Below, piece after piece: positions 26,122 to 34,594 of a DNA stretch of 38,302 bases (positions are counted from its first letter, which is position 1; every line of letters starts with the position of its first letter). The notes beneath the pieces are model-generated. The model was not told the DNA's origin, did no database searches, and worked only from the letters and a program-made list of their open reading frames with translations. This DNA is from CAZXPG01 sp964643145 (GTDB lineage: Bacteria; Pseudomonadota; Alphaproteobacteria; Rickettsiales; Arcanibacteraceae). Position numbers and translations under genes: made by a program. The DNA lies in the NCBI GenBank assembly GCA_964643145.1, contig CAZXPG010000011.1, positions 1 through 38,302 on the forward strand. The letters run 5' to 3'.

Positions 26122-26699
26122 TATTTCTTCCCTGCCAGTATCAGAAAATTATTAAGCAACCTGTGGCCATGTTCAGAGGCAATGCTTTCCGGGTGAAACT
26201 GCACACCGTGCAGATTATAGTCTTTATGTTGTAGCCCCATGATAATGCCATCTTCTGTTTCTGCAGTAATCTCCAGGCAGTCTGGCAGGCTCTCACGTTC
26301 TACAATCAGCGAATGGTAGCGCGTAGCGTTAAATGGGCTCGGGATACCAGCAAAAATGCCTTGACCCCTATGAAATACCTGGCTGATTTTTCCGTGTTTA
26401 GGCTCACTTGCGCGAATCACCTTGCCACCCACACTTTGCGCCAGCGCCTGATGCCCTAGGCAAACACCCAGGAGTGGCATTTTCCCAGCGGCCTGTTGCA
26501 ACAAGTCAAGGCATATACCAGCTTTATCCGGGTCACAAGGGCCCGGTGAGAGCACAATCGCCTCAATGGGGAGGGCAAGTGCCTCTTCCGCCGTGATCGC
26601 ATCGTTCCGCTTTACCGTGACACGCGCCCCCAGCTCTTCCAGATAATGCAGCAGGTTGTAAGTAAAGCTATCGTAATTATCAATAAGGAGAATATGCAT
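26121..26699 (-). CDS. trpG: Anthranilate synthase glutaminase component
   Basis: TrpG is the class I glutamine amidotransferase subunit that supplies ammonia to TrpE for anthranilate synthesis. With ATG at 26699 it is 192 residues; the frame extends to a TTG three codons upstream. The catalytic triad is visible: C80 in GVCLGHQAL, and H169 and E171 in VQFHPESIAS. The N-terminus ILLIDNYDSFTYNLLHYL and the SPGPCDP loop are family hallmarks. It starts 2 nt before the end of trpE and overlaps ftsY by 1 bp. PabA, the folate counterpart, is very similar and can serve both enzymes, but the neighbouring TrpE-type partner favours trpG. Confidence 0.9.
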   Translation of the reverse strand: MHILLIDNYDSFTYNLLHYLEELGARVTVKRNDAITAEEALALPIEAIVLSPGPCDPDKAGICLDLLQQAAGKMPLLGVCLGHQALAQSVGGKVIRASEPKHGKISQVFHRGQGIFAGIPSPFNATRYHSLIVERESLPDCLEITAETEDGIIMGLQHKDYNLHGVQFHPESIASEHGHRLLNNFLILAGKK

Positions 26700-26700
26700 A

Positions 26701-28191
26701 TTATACAAATATCCTGGCTTCTTCCGCTGCTTTTTTTAAGGCAGCGGCTTTGTTTTCTGTTTCCATAAATTCCGCCTGCGGGTCGCTATCTGCCACCACG
26801 CCACCACCAGCCTGAAGGGTGATTTTTCCGTCTTTAATCAAGGCCGTACGGAGCGCGATGCAGGTATCCATCTCACCAGAGGCGGAAATATAGCCGACAC
26901 AACCACCATAAAAGCTGCGCTTTTCCTTTTCCAGCTCGTCAATAATTTCCATGGCACGGATTTTCGGTGCACCCGATACCGTTCCGGCAGGGAACCCGGC
27001 TATCAGCGCGTCTATCGCATCCAAGCCTTGCCGTAATTTACCTTCCACGTTAGACACAATGTGCATCACATGCGAGTAATATTCAATCACCATCTGCTCG
27101 GTTACTTTCACGGTACCGCTTGCCGCCACTCTTCCCACATCGTTCCGGCCCAAGTCCAGCAACATCAGATGTTCGGAAATCTCTTTGCCATCGGCAAGCA
27201 GATCATCTTTGAACATCTTATCCTCCGCACTATCTACCCCGCGTTTGCGTGTACCGGCAATCGGGCGGATGGTGACATTACCTTCCTTCACACTCACCAG
27301 AATTTCCGGGCTGGAACCGGCGAGTGCATAGCCGTTAAGCTGCATATAAAACAGGTAAGGCGAGGGGTTCAGCCGCCGGAGTGCGCGGTAGAATGCTAGC
27401 GGGTCAAGGGTGAAATCGGCAGAGAGGCGGCGCGAAGGCACCACCTGGAAAATGTCCCCTGCCCGGATATAGGCTTTGGCCTTTTCCACCACTTCCGTAT
27501 ATTCCGGTAGATCAACATGGCTTTTGAGTGTCAGGGCAGCCGGGCTTGCCGCTTCCTTAACGGGCAGTGGTTGTTGTGTGTTCAGCTGCGTGACCACCCT
27601 CTGAATGCGTGCTTCTGCCTGAGCGAAAGCGTCATCAACACTCACGCCTTCCTCATACCAGATGGGGGTAACAATAATTGCTTCATCTTTGACAGAATCG
27701 AAAATCACCACCAACCGCGGCCGTATAAAAATACTGTCAGGAATGCCAGCCGGGTCTTGCATATGGGCTGGCAGTGGCAAATTCTCCATCAGCCGCACCA
27801 TATCATAGCCCATATAGCCAAATAGACCGCTTGCCATAGGGGGTAAGGGCTTTTTTATTGGAAATGAGGAAGCGTTAATCCATGTTTTTAGGGAAGAAAA
27901 CGGCGCATCATCTTGTTGGGAAAATTGGTCAAGCCCCTGTTCCAGCGTGCTTATAGAGGCTTTTCCTTCCTCACATTTCCAGATCATATCGGGATCAAGT
28001 GCCAGGATGGAATAGCGTCCGCGCTGCTCTCCTCCCTGCACTGATTCAAATAAAAGGTGATAGGGGCTGAGCACACGCAGTTTTAGCAGTGCGCTAACTG
28101 GTGTCAGCAAATCGGCAGGCAAACGGTGAAAGACAAGCTGCGGCTTGCCTGCATGATATAATTCGGGGCTGGCTTGGGAAGATAGTTGCAT
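26701..28191 (-). CDS. trpE: Anthranilate synthase component I
   Basis: TrpE turns chorismate into anthranilate, the first step of tryptophan synthesis. The 496-residue product has the usual length. The N-terminal half holds LLFESVQGGEQRGRYSILA, the TrpE-type feedback-binding region, and the C-terminal chorismate-binding domain has FQVVPSRRLSADF, PSPYLFYMQL, GSSPEILV, IRPIAGTRKRG, LGRNDVGRVA, HIVSNVEGKL and AGTVSGAPKIRAMEIIDELE. The ATG shares a base with the ppiD stop. In many alphaproteobacteria trpE and trpG are followed by trpD and trpC; here ftsY follows, so those genes are elsewhere or lost. PabB is the alternative, but the N-terminal motif fits TrpE. Confidence 0.93.
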   Translation of the reverse strand: MQLSSQASPELYHAGKPQLVFHRLPADLLTPVSALLKLRVLSPYHLLFESVQGGEQRGRYSILALDPDMIWKCEEGKASISTLEQGLDQFSQQDDAPFSSLKTWINASSFPIKKPLPPMASGLFGYMGYDMVRLMENLPLPAHMQDPAGIPDSIFIRPRLVVIFDSVKDEAIIVTPIWYEEGVSVDDAFAQAEARIQRVVTQLNTQQPLPVKEAASPAALTLKSHVDLPEYTEVVEKAKAYIRAGDIFQVVPSRRLSADFTLDPLAFYRALRRLNPSPYLFYMQLNGYALAGSSPEILVSVKEGNVTIRPIAGTRKRGVDSAEDKMFKDDLLADGKEISEHLMLLDLGRNDVGRVAASGTVKVTEQMVIEYYSHVMHIVSNVEGKLRQGLDAIDALIAGFPAGTVSGAPKIRAMEIIDELEKEKRSFYGGCVGYISASGEMDTCIALRTALIKDGKITLQAGGGVVADSDPQAEFMETENKAAALKKAAEEARIFV

Positions 28192-30101
28192 TACTCGGCC
28201 TGCTCTGTTTCGCTACTAGGAGATATCATCATTTCTACCGGATAGTGTTTATGCAGGTAGCGCATATATTGTTCGGTAATATCGCTGGTGGATTGCCGCC
28301 CCAAATTAAATTTAGCTTCTTCCAGCCCGTTATTATCTTTAGCCGGGTCGGCCTCAATAACATCGCGCAGCAAAGCAATATAATAATCGCCCTGCTTATC
28401 CTGATGGAGGCCAGTAATATTGCCGGGCTTCAGGGTAAATACTTCGCGCAGCAAGTTGGCAGGAAGCGGTGCAGGCAGGCTGCCATAGAGTGTGTCAACC
28501 GGACGTTCCACTTGTCTGGGCGGTAACAATTCCACGTGTTGCAGGCTAGCAACTTCTTCCATACTCTGACCGGTTTTCAGCAAACGCAGGATAGTATCAG
28601 CAAGTTTGGCCGTTGCTTCTTTCATTTGCTCGGCTTTCCAGGCATCTGCCACCTGCTTATGTGCCTGCTCAAAACTGCGGGCATGGGGCGGGGTAATACG
28701 ATCAACACGCAAGACAAAATAACTGCTATTATCAGGGGCAAGTATCAGTTCAGGCGCATTGCCTTCTTCCGCTTTAAAGGCCAGAGGCAGGAAATTACCA
28801 TAAGAAGGCAGGTTAGCAAGTGATGTTCCGTCTTCACCCATCCCTTCCTGGCTGACATTATCGATCGTCCGTACCTTCAACCCAAATTTGGTGGCAGCTT
28901 CTTCGAGTGTTGCGCCAGAAGCAAATTCATCATCCAGCTTTTGGGAATAATTCACCAGTGAAGCCTCCGCCTTCTTACGGGTGAGTGCCTTAATAATTGT
29001 GTCACGCACCTGATCAAATGTGGATGTTTTCTCCGGAATAATCGAGGTTACACGAAAAATATGCCAACCCAGTGCCGTTTTAATGGGCGCAGTAAAGCCA
29101 TAGAGTTCCATGGAAAACAATCTCTCCTGCACTTCTTCGGGCAGGGCAGTTTTAGTAACAGTGCCAAGTGTACGGTCTTTTTCCTCAAGTTTAGTAATTT
29201 CTTTGGCTTTGGCCGCAAAATCCTTGGCTGTTTTCAATTGTTCCCAGGCGGCACTAGCCTCAGCCTCACTGGTAAATACCAAGTTATCAATGGTACGTTT
29301 TTCAGGCATCTGATAGCTGGTAATATTGTCCTCATATTCCGTTCTAGCTTCATTTTCGCTGGTCGCGATACCCTCCAGTAAATCATCCACACTCAAGTTG
29401 ATATAGCTGATAGCACGCATCTCCGGTGTCATAAATTGCTCTTTATGCGCACCGTAAAACTCCCTTAGTTCTGCGTCTTTGGCCAAAGGAATATTGATTT
29501 TAGGGGTATGGGGGATACGCACTGCCTCTACAAGCCGTTTCTCTTTTTGATAGCGGTAGAGCCGGTTCACTAAAGCAGCGGGGGTGATTTTAACCGCCGA
29601 AATACTCTGCATCAGCAGTTCGGTTGCCATATCTTTTTTAAGAAGCCGGACATAACTGGCTTCATCCAAGCCGTTATTTTGCAATACTGACTCAAACACT
29701 TTTTTATCAAATACCGCCTTCTCGTTATAAAAGCTACTATCGTCTTGGATATGGTTCAGCACCGCTGGTATCCCCACCACAATCCCCATATCAGCCGTGG
29801 CCATTTCCACCAATTTGCGGTTAATCATCCGCTGTAGGACAATATTTTCCAGTTGCAGGGCCTTAATTTGTTCGGGGGTGAGCTCGGTGCCAAAACGTTG
29901 CTGCATACGGGTAATTTCCCTATGCAATGCTTTGGTAAAATCCTGCTGTGATATAGCCCCTTTACCCACCTTGGCAACATCGGTATTAGTATGGCCACGA
30001 AACATATCCCCCACCCCCCACAGCACAAAGCTTAGGGCAATCACAAACAGGAAGGCCTTAAATATAAGGGTGGATGCAATGTTACGAAAACTTTCAAGCA
30101 T
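28191..30101 (-). CDS. ppiD: Periplasmic folding chaperone PpiD (SurA/PpiD family)
   Basis: PpiD is an inner-membrane-anchored periplasmic chaperone with parvulin-type domains that helps proteins leaving the Sec channel. The 636-residue product has a single N-terminal membrane helix (about 12-32, ALSFVLWGVGDMFRG), a SurA-type N-terminal chaperone region (about 35-200), a parvulin-like domain (about 235-370, with TLGTVTKTALPEEV and GWHIFRVTSI), and a second decayed parvulin-like region to about 600. It is the first gene of the minus-strand run and is transcribed away from tpiA across a 179-bp AT-rich gap. ppiD-trpE order beside tpiA-secG-pyrG is widespread in alphaproteobacteria. Confidence 0.92.
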   Translation of the reverse strand: MLESFRNIASTLIFKAFLFVIALSFVLWGVGDMFRGHTNTDVAKVGKGAISQQDFTKALHREITRMQQRFGTELTPEQIKALQLENIVLQRMINRKLVEMATADMGIVVGIPAVLNHIQDDSSFYNEKAVFDKKVFESVLQNNGLDEASYVRLLKKDMATELLMQSISAVKITPAALVNRLYRYQKEKRLVEAVRIPHTPKINIPLAKDAELREFYGAHKEQFMTPEMRAISYINLSVDDLLEGIATSENEARTEYEDNITSYQMPEKRTIDNLVFTSEAEASAAWEQLKTAKDFAAKAKEITKLEEKDRTLGTVTKTALPEEVQERLFSMELYGFTAPIKTALGWHIFRVTSIIPEKTSTFDQVRDTIIKALTRKKAEASLVNYSQKLDDEFASGATLEEAATKFGLKVRTIDNVSQEGMGEDGTSLANLPSYGNFLPLAFKAEEGNAPELILAPDNSSYFVLRVDRITPPHARSFEQAHKQVADAWKAEQMKEATAKLADTILRLLKTGQSMEEVASLQHVELLPPRQVERPVDTLYGSLPAPLPANLLREVFTLKPGNITGLHQDKQGDYYIALLRDVIEADPAKDNNGLEEAKFNLGRQSTSDITEQYMRYLHKHYPVEMMISPSSETEQAE

Positions 30102-30280
30102 AGAATATTTCTATTTTTCTCAGAGGGTTGAAGATAGGAAAACCAGCACTTGAACAGCACAGCCCTAACCTATTTTTGCTATCTTTTCATTACTACAATC
30201 GAAAGTAAAATAGATCGTATGGCTAGATACTGCAACAATCATTTGTAAAATATTTGCGTATATTATATAGCTTAACCATT

Positions 30281-31069
30281 ATGACTGATAAAACTATAAC
30301 CGATAAAAATTTTTCTCCTTTGGTAATTGGCAACTGGAAAATGCATGGCCTGCTTTCCTCAGCAATTCCACTGGCGCAGGGACTACGGAACACCGTTGGG
30401 CAGGAAGGGGGCTGTGAAGTAGTGCTATGCCCTCCTGCAACCTTGCTCTATCCCTTGGCGGAAATACTCAGTGACAGTGCTGTTCGGCTTGGCGGGCAAG
30501 ATTGTCATTATGCCGCGCAGGGTGCCTATACCGGCGATATCAGTGCTGCAATGCTGAAAGAACTTTCCTGCGATTATGTGATTGTAGGCCATTCTGAGCG
30601 ACGTGCCTGTCACCAGGAAAACAACGCGCTGGTTAGGAAAAAGGCCGAGGCTGCTATTCAAGCCGGTATCATTCCGGTAATCTGTATTGGCGAATCGGAA
30701 GAAGAGCGCGCCGCTGGTCGCTGTCTTTTTGTTATTACCACCCAGCTCCGGGAGAGTATGCCAGCCAATGCCACGCCAGAAAATACGGTGATCGCCTATG
30801 AACCCGTATGGGCAATTGGCACCGGCAAAGTACCCAACGAAAATGAGATAGGCGAGGTACATCAGGCTATAACCCATCTACTGCCTGAGCGTTTCCGTAT
30901 TCTCTATGGCGGATCGGTGAAACCGGCTAACGCCGCCAGCATTCTGTCTATCCGCTATGTTGATGGCCTGCTGGTGGGGGGGTGCAGCTTAAATGCAGAT
31001 GAATTCTTGCATATTATCCAATCTGCCTCTATAGATGCAACAGCTATACCACTAACCACTAACCACTAA
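30281..31069 (+). CDS. tpiA: Triosephosphate isomerase
   Basis: TpiA interconverts dihydroxyacetone phosphate and glyceraldehyde 3-phosphate. From ATG at 30281 the product has 262 residues, the normal size; a TTG at 30254 in frame adds nine residues without homology and is rejected. Catalytic residues are visible: N18 and K20 in IGNWKMHG, H104 in IVGHSERR and E174 in AYEPVWAIGTGK. The phosphate-binding YGGSVKP and DGLLVGGCSL loops are intact. It leads the tpiA-secG-pyrG group, 16 bp before secG. Confidence 0.96.
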   Translation: MTDKTITDKNFSPLVIGNWKMHGLLSSAIPLAQGLRNTVGQEGGCEVVLCPPATLLYPLAEILSDSAVRLGGQDCHYAAQGAYTGDISAAMLKELSCDYVIVGHSERRACHQENNALVRKKAEAAIQAGIIPVICIGESEEERAAGRCLFVITTQLRESMPANATPENTVIAYEPVWAIGTGKVPNENEIGEVHQAITHLLPERFRILYGGSVKPANAASILSIRYVDGLLVGGCSLNADEFLHIIQSASIDATAIPLTTNH

Positions 31070-31085
31070 CCAATTACCCAGCGAT

Positions 31086-31451
31086 ATGTATACCGTATTT
31101 TTTGTTATTCAGATTATCCTTGCTGTCCTGCTTATAGGCGTAATTCTCATCCAGCGTAGTTCTGATGATGGGCTGAGTGGCTTAGGTGGAGGAGGAGGCA
31201 GCGGTGGCGGCAACGCATTCCTTTCCGGTCGGGCTTCTGCTAACCTGCTTACCCGCACTACGGCGGTGCTAGCTGCACTCTTTATGATCAACAGCCTGTT
31301 TCTTGCTAATATGGCAACACGTATATCGGCACAACATTCCATTGTTGATACGATTCCGGCTGAGAAAAAAATGCCCGGCACAACAGATGAAACAACACAG
31401 GGCAATGATAAACCAGCAGAAAAAGCACCTTCCGTGCCGGTTGCGCAGTAA
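31086..31451 (+). CDS. secG: Preprotein translocase subunit SecG
   Basis: SecG is the small auxiliary subunit of the SecYEG channel in the inner membrane. The 121-residue product shows the family form: membrane helix 1 (about 3-20, VIQIILAVLLIGVILIQ), RSSDDGLSGLGGGGG with a Gly-rich cytoplasmic loop, helix 2 (about 56-75) after the ANLLTRTTAVLA stretch, and a polar Lys/Glu/Pro tail. Tail length is variable in the family. It sits between tpiA and pyrG with short gaps, the standard order in alphaproteobacteria. Confidence 0.94.
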   Translation: MYTVFFVIQIILAVLLIGVILIQRSSDDGLSGLGGGGGSGGGNAFLSGRASANLLTRTTAVLAALFMINSLFLANMATRISAQHSIVDTIPAEKKMPGTTDETTQGNDKPAEKAPSVPVAQ

Positions 31452-31467
31452 TTAGTGGAGAGGGGCA

Positions 31468-33108
31468 ATGACACGTTTTATTTTTATTACCGGTGGAGTA
31501 GTTTCATCCCTTGGCAAGGGGCTGGCAGCGGCAAGCCTGGGGGCATTATTACAGGCGCGTGGGTTTAAGGTACGGTTACGGAAGCTTGACCCATACTTGA
31601 ATGTTGATCCTGGCACCATGAGCCCCACCCAGCATGGTGAAGTGTTTGTCACCGATGATGGTGCCGAAACCGATCTTGACCTTGGCCATTATGAACGTTT
31701 TACGGGAGTGAATGCACGGCGTGGTGATAACGTCACTACCGGGAAGATTTATTCCACCCTGCTTGCCAAAGAGCGCAGAGGCGATTATCTTGGTGTCACC
31801 GTACAAGTTATCCCTCATGTTACTGATCTAATTAAAGAATTCATTCTCAGCGATACACAGGATGCCGATTTTGTGCTGTGCGAAATTGGCGGCACTGTCG
31901 GCGATATTGAAGCATTGCCATTTTTTGAGGCGATCCGCCAGCTTGGTTATAAGATGCTGCCGAAGAAACAGGCTATCTTCATTCACCTGACCTTGGTACC
32001 GTTTATTGCTGCCGCCAAAGAACTGAAAACCAAACCTACCCAGCATTCGGTGAAAGAACTGCGTTCTATTGGTATCCAGCCCGATATCTTGCTCTGCCGT
32101 GCCGACCGTGAAATTCCTGAAAGTGATAAGCGGAAGATTGCGCAATTCTGTAATATTCCTGAAGAGGCGGTGATTCCCGCCTTGGATGTTAAGACCATTT
32201 ACCAAGCCCCCCTTGCCTATCACGCGGCCGGTTTAGATGATCAGGTGTTGCAGGCCTTTGGCATTACTGCTGCACCGGAACCCAACCTGTCTAAATGGGA
32301 TACGATTGTAAAAACCATCAGCGCACCGGAACGGGAAGTAAAAATTGCCATTGTGGGCAAATATACCAAATTGAAAGATGCCTATAAGTCTCTCATTGAG
32401 GCTCTTGCCCATGCGGGTATTGATAACAAAGCCAAAGTGACCTTACGCTGGGTGAATTCCCGCAATTTCCAAACCGCAGATGACGCTGCCGATAAGCTGA
32501 AAGATGTGCATGGCATTCTGGTGCCAGGTGGGTTTGGTGAAGTGGGGATTCCAGGAAAAATTACCGCTGTTACCTATGCACGTGAGAATAATATCCCCTA
32601 TTTAGGCATATGTTTAGGGATGCAGGTGGCCATTATCGAAGCAGCACGTAACCTTGCCGGGTTACAGGGAGCCTATTCCAGCGAGTTTGGCGGCTGTGAA
32701 CATAAGGTAGTGGGCCTGATGACTGAGTGGCAAAAAGAAGGAGCGGTTGAAACCCGTGCTGAAAGCGATAATCTAGGGGGAACCATGCGGCTGGGCAGCT
32801 ATGAATGCCATATTACCCCGGGTTCCTTAGCGGAAAAAATTTATGACAGCACCTGTATCCATGAGCGTCACCGCCACCGCTATGAGGCCAATATATCATA
32901 CAAAAAACACTTAGAGGATGCTGGCCTCGTATTTTCGGGGATGTCACCGGATGGAAAATTGCCAGAAATTGTAGAGAACCCTAGCCATCCGTGGTTTATC
33001 GGTGTACAATTCCATCCTGAACTGAAATCTCGCCCTTTCGCACCGCATCCGCTTTTTTCTTCATTCATACGGGCGGCTTTGGAGAGAGCGGCTACACAAA
33101 AATCATAA
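31468..33108 (+). CDS. pyrG: CTP synthase
   Basis: PyrG makes CTP from UTP, ATP and glutamine. The 546-residue product has both domains: the N-terminal synthetase with FITGGVVSSLGKG at residues 5-17 and LRKLDPYLNVDPGTMSP, and the C-terminal class I glutaminase with C382 in GICLGMQ and H516/E518 in QFHPE. The linking EIGGTVGDIEALPF and KYTKLKDAYKS motifs are intact. Length is normal. It lies 16 bp after secG and ends before a strong hairpin terminator, so it closes the tpiA operon. Confidence 0.97.
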   Translation: MTRFIFITGGVVSSLGKGLAAASLGALLQARGFKVRLRKLDPYLNVDPGTMSPTQHGEVFVTDDGAETDLDLGHYERFTGVNARRGDNVTTGKIYSTLLAKERRGDYLGVTVQVIPHVTDLIKEFILSDTQDADFVLCEIGGTVGDIEALPFFEAIRQLGYKMLPKKQAIFIHLTLVPFIAAAKELKTKPTQHSVKELRSIGIQPDILLCRADREIPESDKRKIAQFCNIPEEAVIPALDVKTIYQAPLAYHAAGLDDQVLQAFGITAAPEPNLSKWDTIVKTISAPEREVKIAIVGKYTKLKDAYKSLIEALAHAGIDNKAKVTLRWVNSRNFQTADDAADKLKDVHGILVPGGFGEVGIPGKITAVTYARENNIPYLGICLGMQVAIIEAARNLAGLQGAYSSEFGGCEHKVVGLMTEWQKEGAVETRAESDNLGGTMRLGSYECHITPGSLAEKIYDSTCIHERHRHRYEANISYKKHLEDAGLVFSGMSPDGKLPEIVENPSHPWFIGVQFHPELKSRPFAPHPLFSSFIRAALERAATQKS

Positions 33109-33113
33109 GAACA

Positions 33114-33161
33114 CTATACTGAAATCACTTAAAGAGTGGTTTCAGTATAGACCTTATTTTT
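33114..33161 (+). terminator. Rho-independent-type terminator after pyrG
   Basis: Arms ctatactgaaatcac (33114-33128) and gtggtttcagtatag (33136-33150) pair over 15 bp with one G-T position and a 7-nt loop. The following bases accttattttt give a T-rich tail. It starts 5 bp after the pyrG stop. The stem is AT-rich for a classic terminator but position and T-run fit. Confidence 0.7.
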
Positions 33162-33172
33162 GCGTTCCTGCT

Positions 33173-33251
33173 TTATGCAGCATTGCTTGCATTGGAGCAT
33201 AGTCTGCTCACATTGCAACCTAACCAATTCTTGAACTGTGAGCAGTATATG
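33173..33251 (+). repeat. Family 2 repeat, copy A (leader of kdsA)
   Basis: This 79-bp segment matches the reverse complement of 38224-38302 with about seven differences. Its centre is a palindrome: ctgctcaca and tgtgagcag enclose a stretch with attgcaacctaacc. Copy A ends on the ATG of kdsA, so the repeat supplies the kdsA ribosome-binding region (GTGAG before the ATG). The frame of kdsA is open through most of the repeat. Confidence 0.88.
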
Positions 33252-34073
33252 ACTAAACGCCATATCACCATACGTAACGTTACCCTAGGGAATAATTTAC
33301 CTTTTACCCTTATTGCTGGCCCGTGCCAGATGCAGTCACGTGGGCATGCATTAATGACAGCCGAGATATTAGCGGATCTCACCAGCAGTCTAGGGATAGG
33401 ATTTATTTACAAAACCTCGTTTGATAAGGCCAACCGCACCAGTATTGATGGCAAACGCGGCATTGGCCTTGACCGTGCCTTGCCGGTATTTGCTGAAATA
33501 CAGGAAATGTTTGGCTGTCCGGTATTAACCGATGTGCACACTGAAGAGCAATGCGCTTTAGTCGGGGAAGTAGTGGACATATTGCAAATCCCTGCCTTCC
33601 TATGTCGACAGACCGATCTGCTTGCCGCCGCCGCCAAGACAGGGCGGGTAGTCAATATCAAAAAAGGGCAATTTTTGGCTCCCTGGGATATGAAAAATGT
33701 AGTGGCTAAAATGGAGGCATTTAACAATAAGCAGGTGCTGCTCACCGAGCGTGGTGCCAGTTTTGGTTATAATACCTTGGTTACTGATATGCGTTCGCTG
33801 CCAATTATGGCGGAAACCGGTTATCCCGTCATTTTTGATGCCACCCACTCGGTGCAGCAGCCCGGTGGTCAGGGTAAAGCAAGTGGGGGGCAACGCAAAT
33901 ATGTGCCGGTGCTTGCCCGCGCTGCTGTGGCAGTAGGTGTTGCCGGATTATTTATCGAGACCCATGAAGACCCAGACAGTGCCCCCAGCGACGGGCCTTG
34001 CATGATGGTGTTGGAAGAACTACCTGCATTGCTTGAACAGCTCGTGATGCTCGATAGAATTGTGAAGCCCTAA
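33249..34073 (+). CDS. kdsA: 3-deoxy-8-phosphooctulonate synthase (KDO-8-phosphate synthase)
   Basis: KdsA joins phosphoenolpyruvate to arabinose 5-phosphate to give KDO-8-phosphate, needed for the lipopolysaccharide core. With ATG at 33249 it has 274 residues, the normal size. The frame is open back to 33183, but those 22 codons are encoded by the family 2 repeat and are rejected as an N-terminus. Motifs: LIAGPCQMQSR, YKTSFDKANRTS, LTDVHTEEQ, QIPAFLCRQTDL, NIKKGQFLAPWDM and FDATHSVQQPGG. It follows pyrG after a terminator and the repeat, where many alphaproteobacteria also keep kdsA; eno is absent. It converges with apaG (19 bp between). Confidence 0.95.
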   Translation: MTKRHITIRNVTLGNNLPFTLIAGPCQMQSRGHALMTAEILADLTSSLGIGFIYKTSFDKANRTSIDGKRGIGLDRALPVFAEIQEMFGCPVLTDVHTEEQCALVGEVVDILQIPAFLCRQTDLLAAAAKTGRVVNIKKGQFLAPWDMKNVVAKMEAFNNKQVLLTERGASFGYNTLVTDMRSLPIMAETGYPVIFDATHSVQQPGGQGKASGGQRKYVPVLARAAVAVGVAGLFIETHEDPDSAPSDGPCMMVLEELPALLEQLVMLDRIVKP

Positions 34074-34092
34074 AGTGGGTGACAAAGGTCTA

Positions 34093-34488
34093 TTAATGCC
34101 GGACAATGAGTAAATCAGGATAATCGAGCGAGAAGGCTGGAACATCCACCTCCACCCGTTCCTTACTACGCTCGAACTGCATCTGGTAGCTGCCTACCAT
34201 AATACCGCTGGGAGATGTGAGATGCACCTGGCTGGTATAATCAAAGCTGCCACCGGCAGGAATCACCGGCTGCTGGCCTATGACCCCCTTCCCTTCCACT
34301 TCCCGTATAAGCCCATACCCCTCTACTACTTTCCAGTGACGTGAGAATAATTGTACGGCTTCCCCGTTGCTGTTCTTTATGCACACCGTATATGTCCAAA
34401 CATAGCGATGATCTATAGGAGAAGAGGATTCCTTCGTATAGTTTGGGGTAACGGTAACGGTGATATTATGGGTCGTTTTTGAATACAT
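34093..34488 (-). CDS. apaG: ApaG-domain protein
   Basis: ApaG is a small beta-sandwich (fibronectin III-like) protein linked to Co2+ resistance and Mg2+ efflux; its biochemistry is unclear. With ATG at 34488 (MYSKTTHNITVTVTPNYT) it has 131 residues, near the usual 125. A GTG at 34515 gives nine more residues without similarity. Family motifs are present: YVWTYTVCIKN, VQLFSRHWKV, VEGKGVIGQQPVIPAGGSFDYTS and PSGIMVGSYQM. It is the last gene of the minus-strand block, about 106 bp after the phosphoribosyltransferase, with a scrap of the family 1 repeat (actcaggtt) near 34586 in between. Confidence 0.93.
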   Translation of the reverse strand: MYSKTTHNITVTVTPNYTKESSSPIDHRYVWTYTVCIKNSNGEAVQLFSRHWKVVEGYGLIREVEGKGVIGQQPVIPAGGSFDYTSQVHLTSPSGIMVGSYQMQFERSKERVEVDVPAFSLDYPDLLIVRH

Positions 34489-34594
34489 GCCTGAACTTCT
34501 ATGATGATATGCCACCGCATTGTCGCGTTGCCTGCATTATGCAGGAATGCAAAAATAATGTATAGTCCAAAACACCATAAAAAACTCAGGTTGA

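Noticed and set aside
26121..28191. pabA/pabB (folate) instead of trpG/trpE
   Set aside because: The N-terminal LLFESVQGGEQRGRYS region fits TrpE, and ppiD-trpE-trpG order is common in alphaproteobacteria; not fully excluded.
30254..30280. TTG start for tpiA
   Set aside because: The nine extra residues have no family similarity and an ATG at 30281 gives the normal length.
33183..33248. N-terminal extension of KdsA
   Set aside because: The 22 codons come from the family 2 repeat and begin with TTG; ATG at 33249 matches the normal KdsA start. The open frame is reported as a finding instead.
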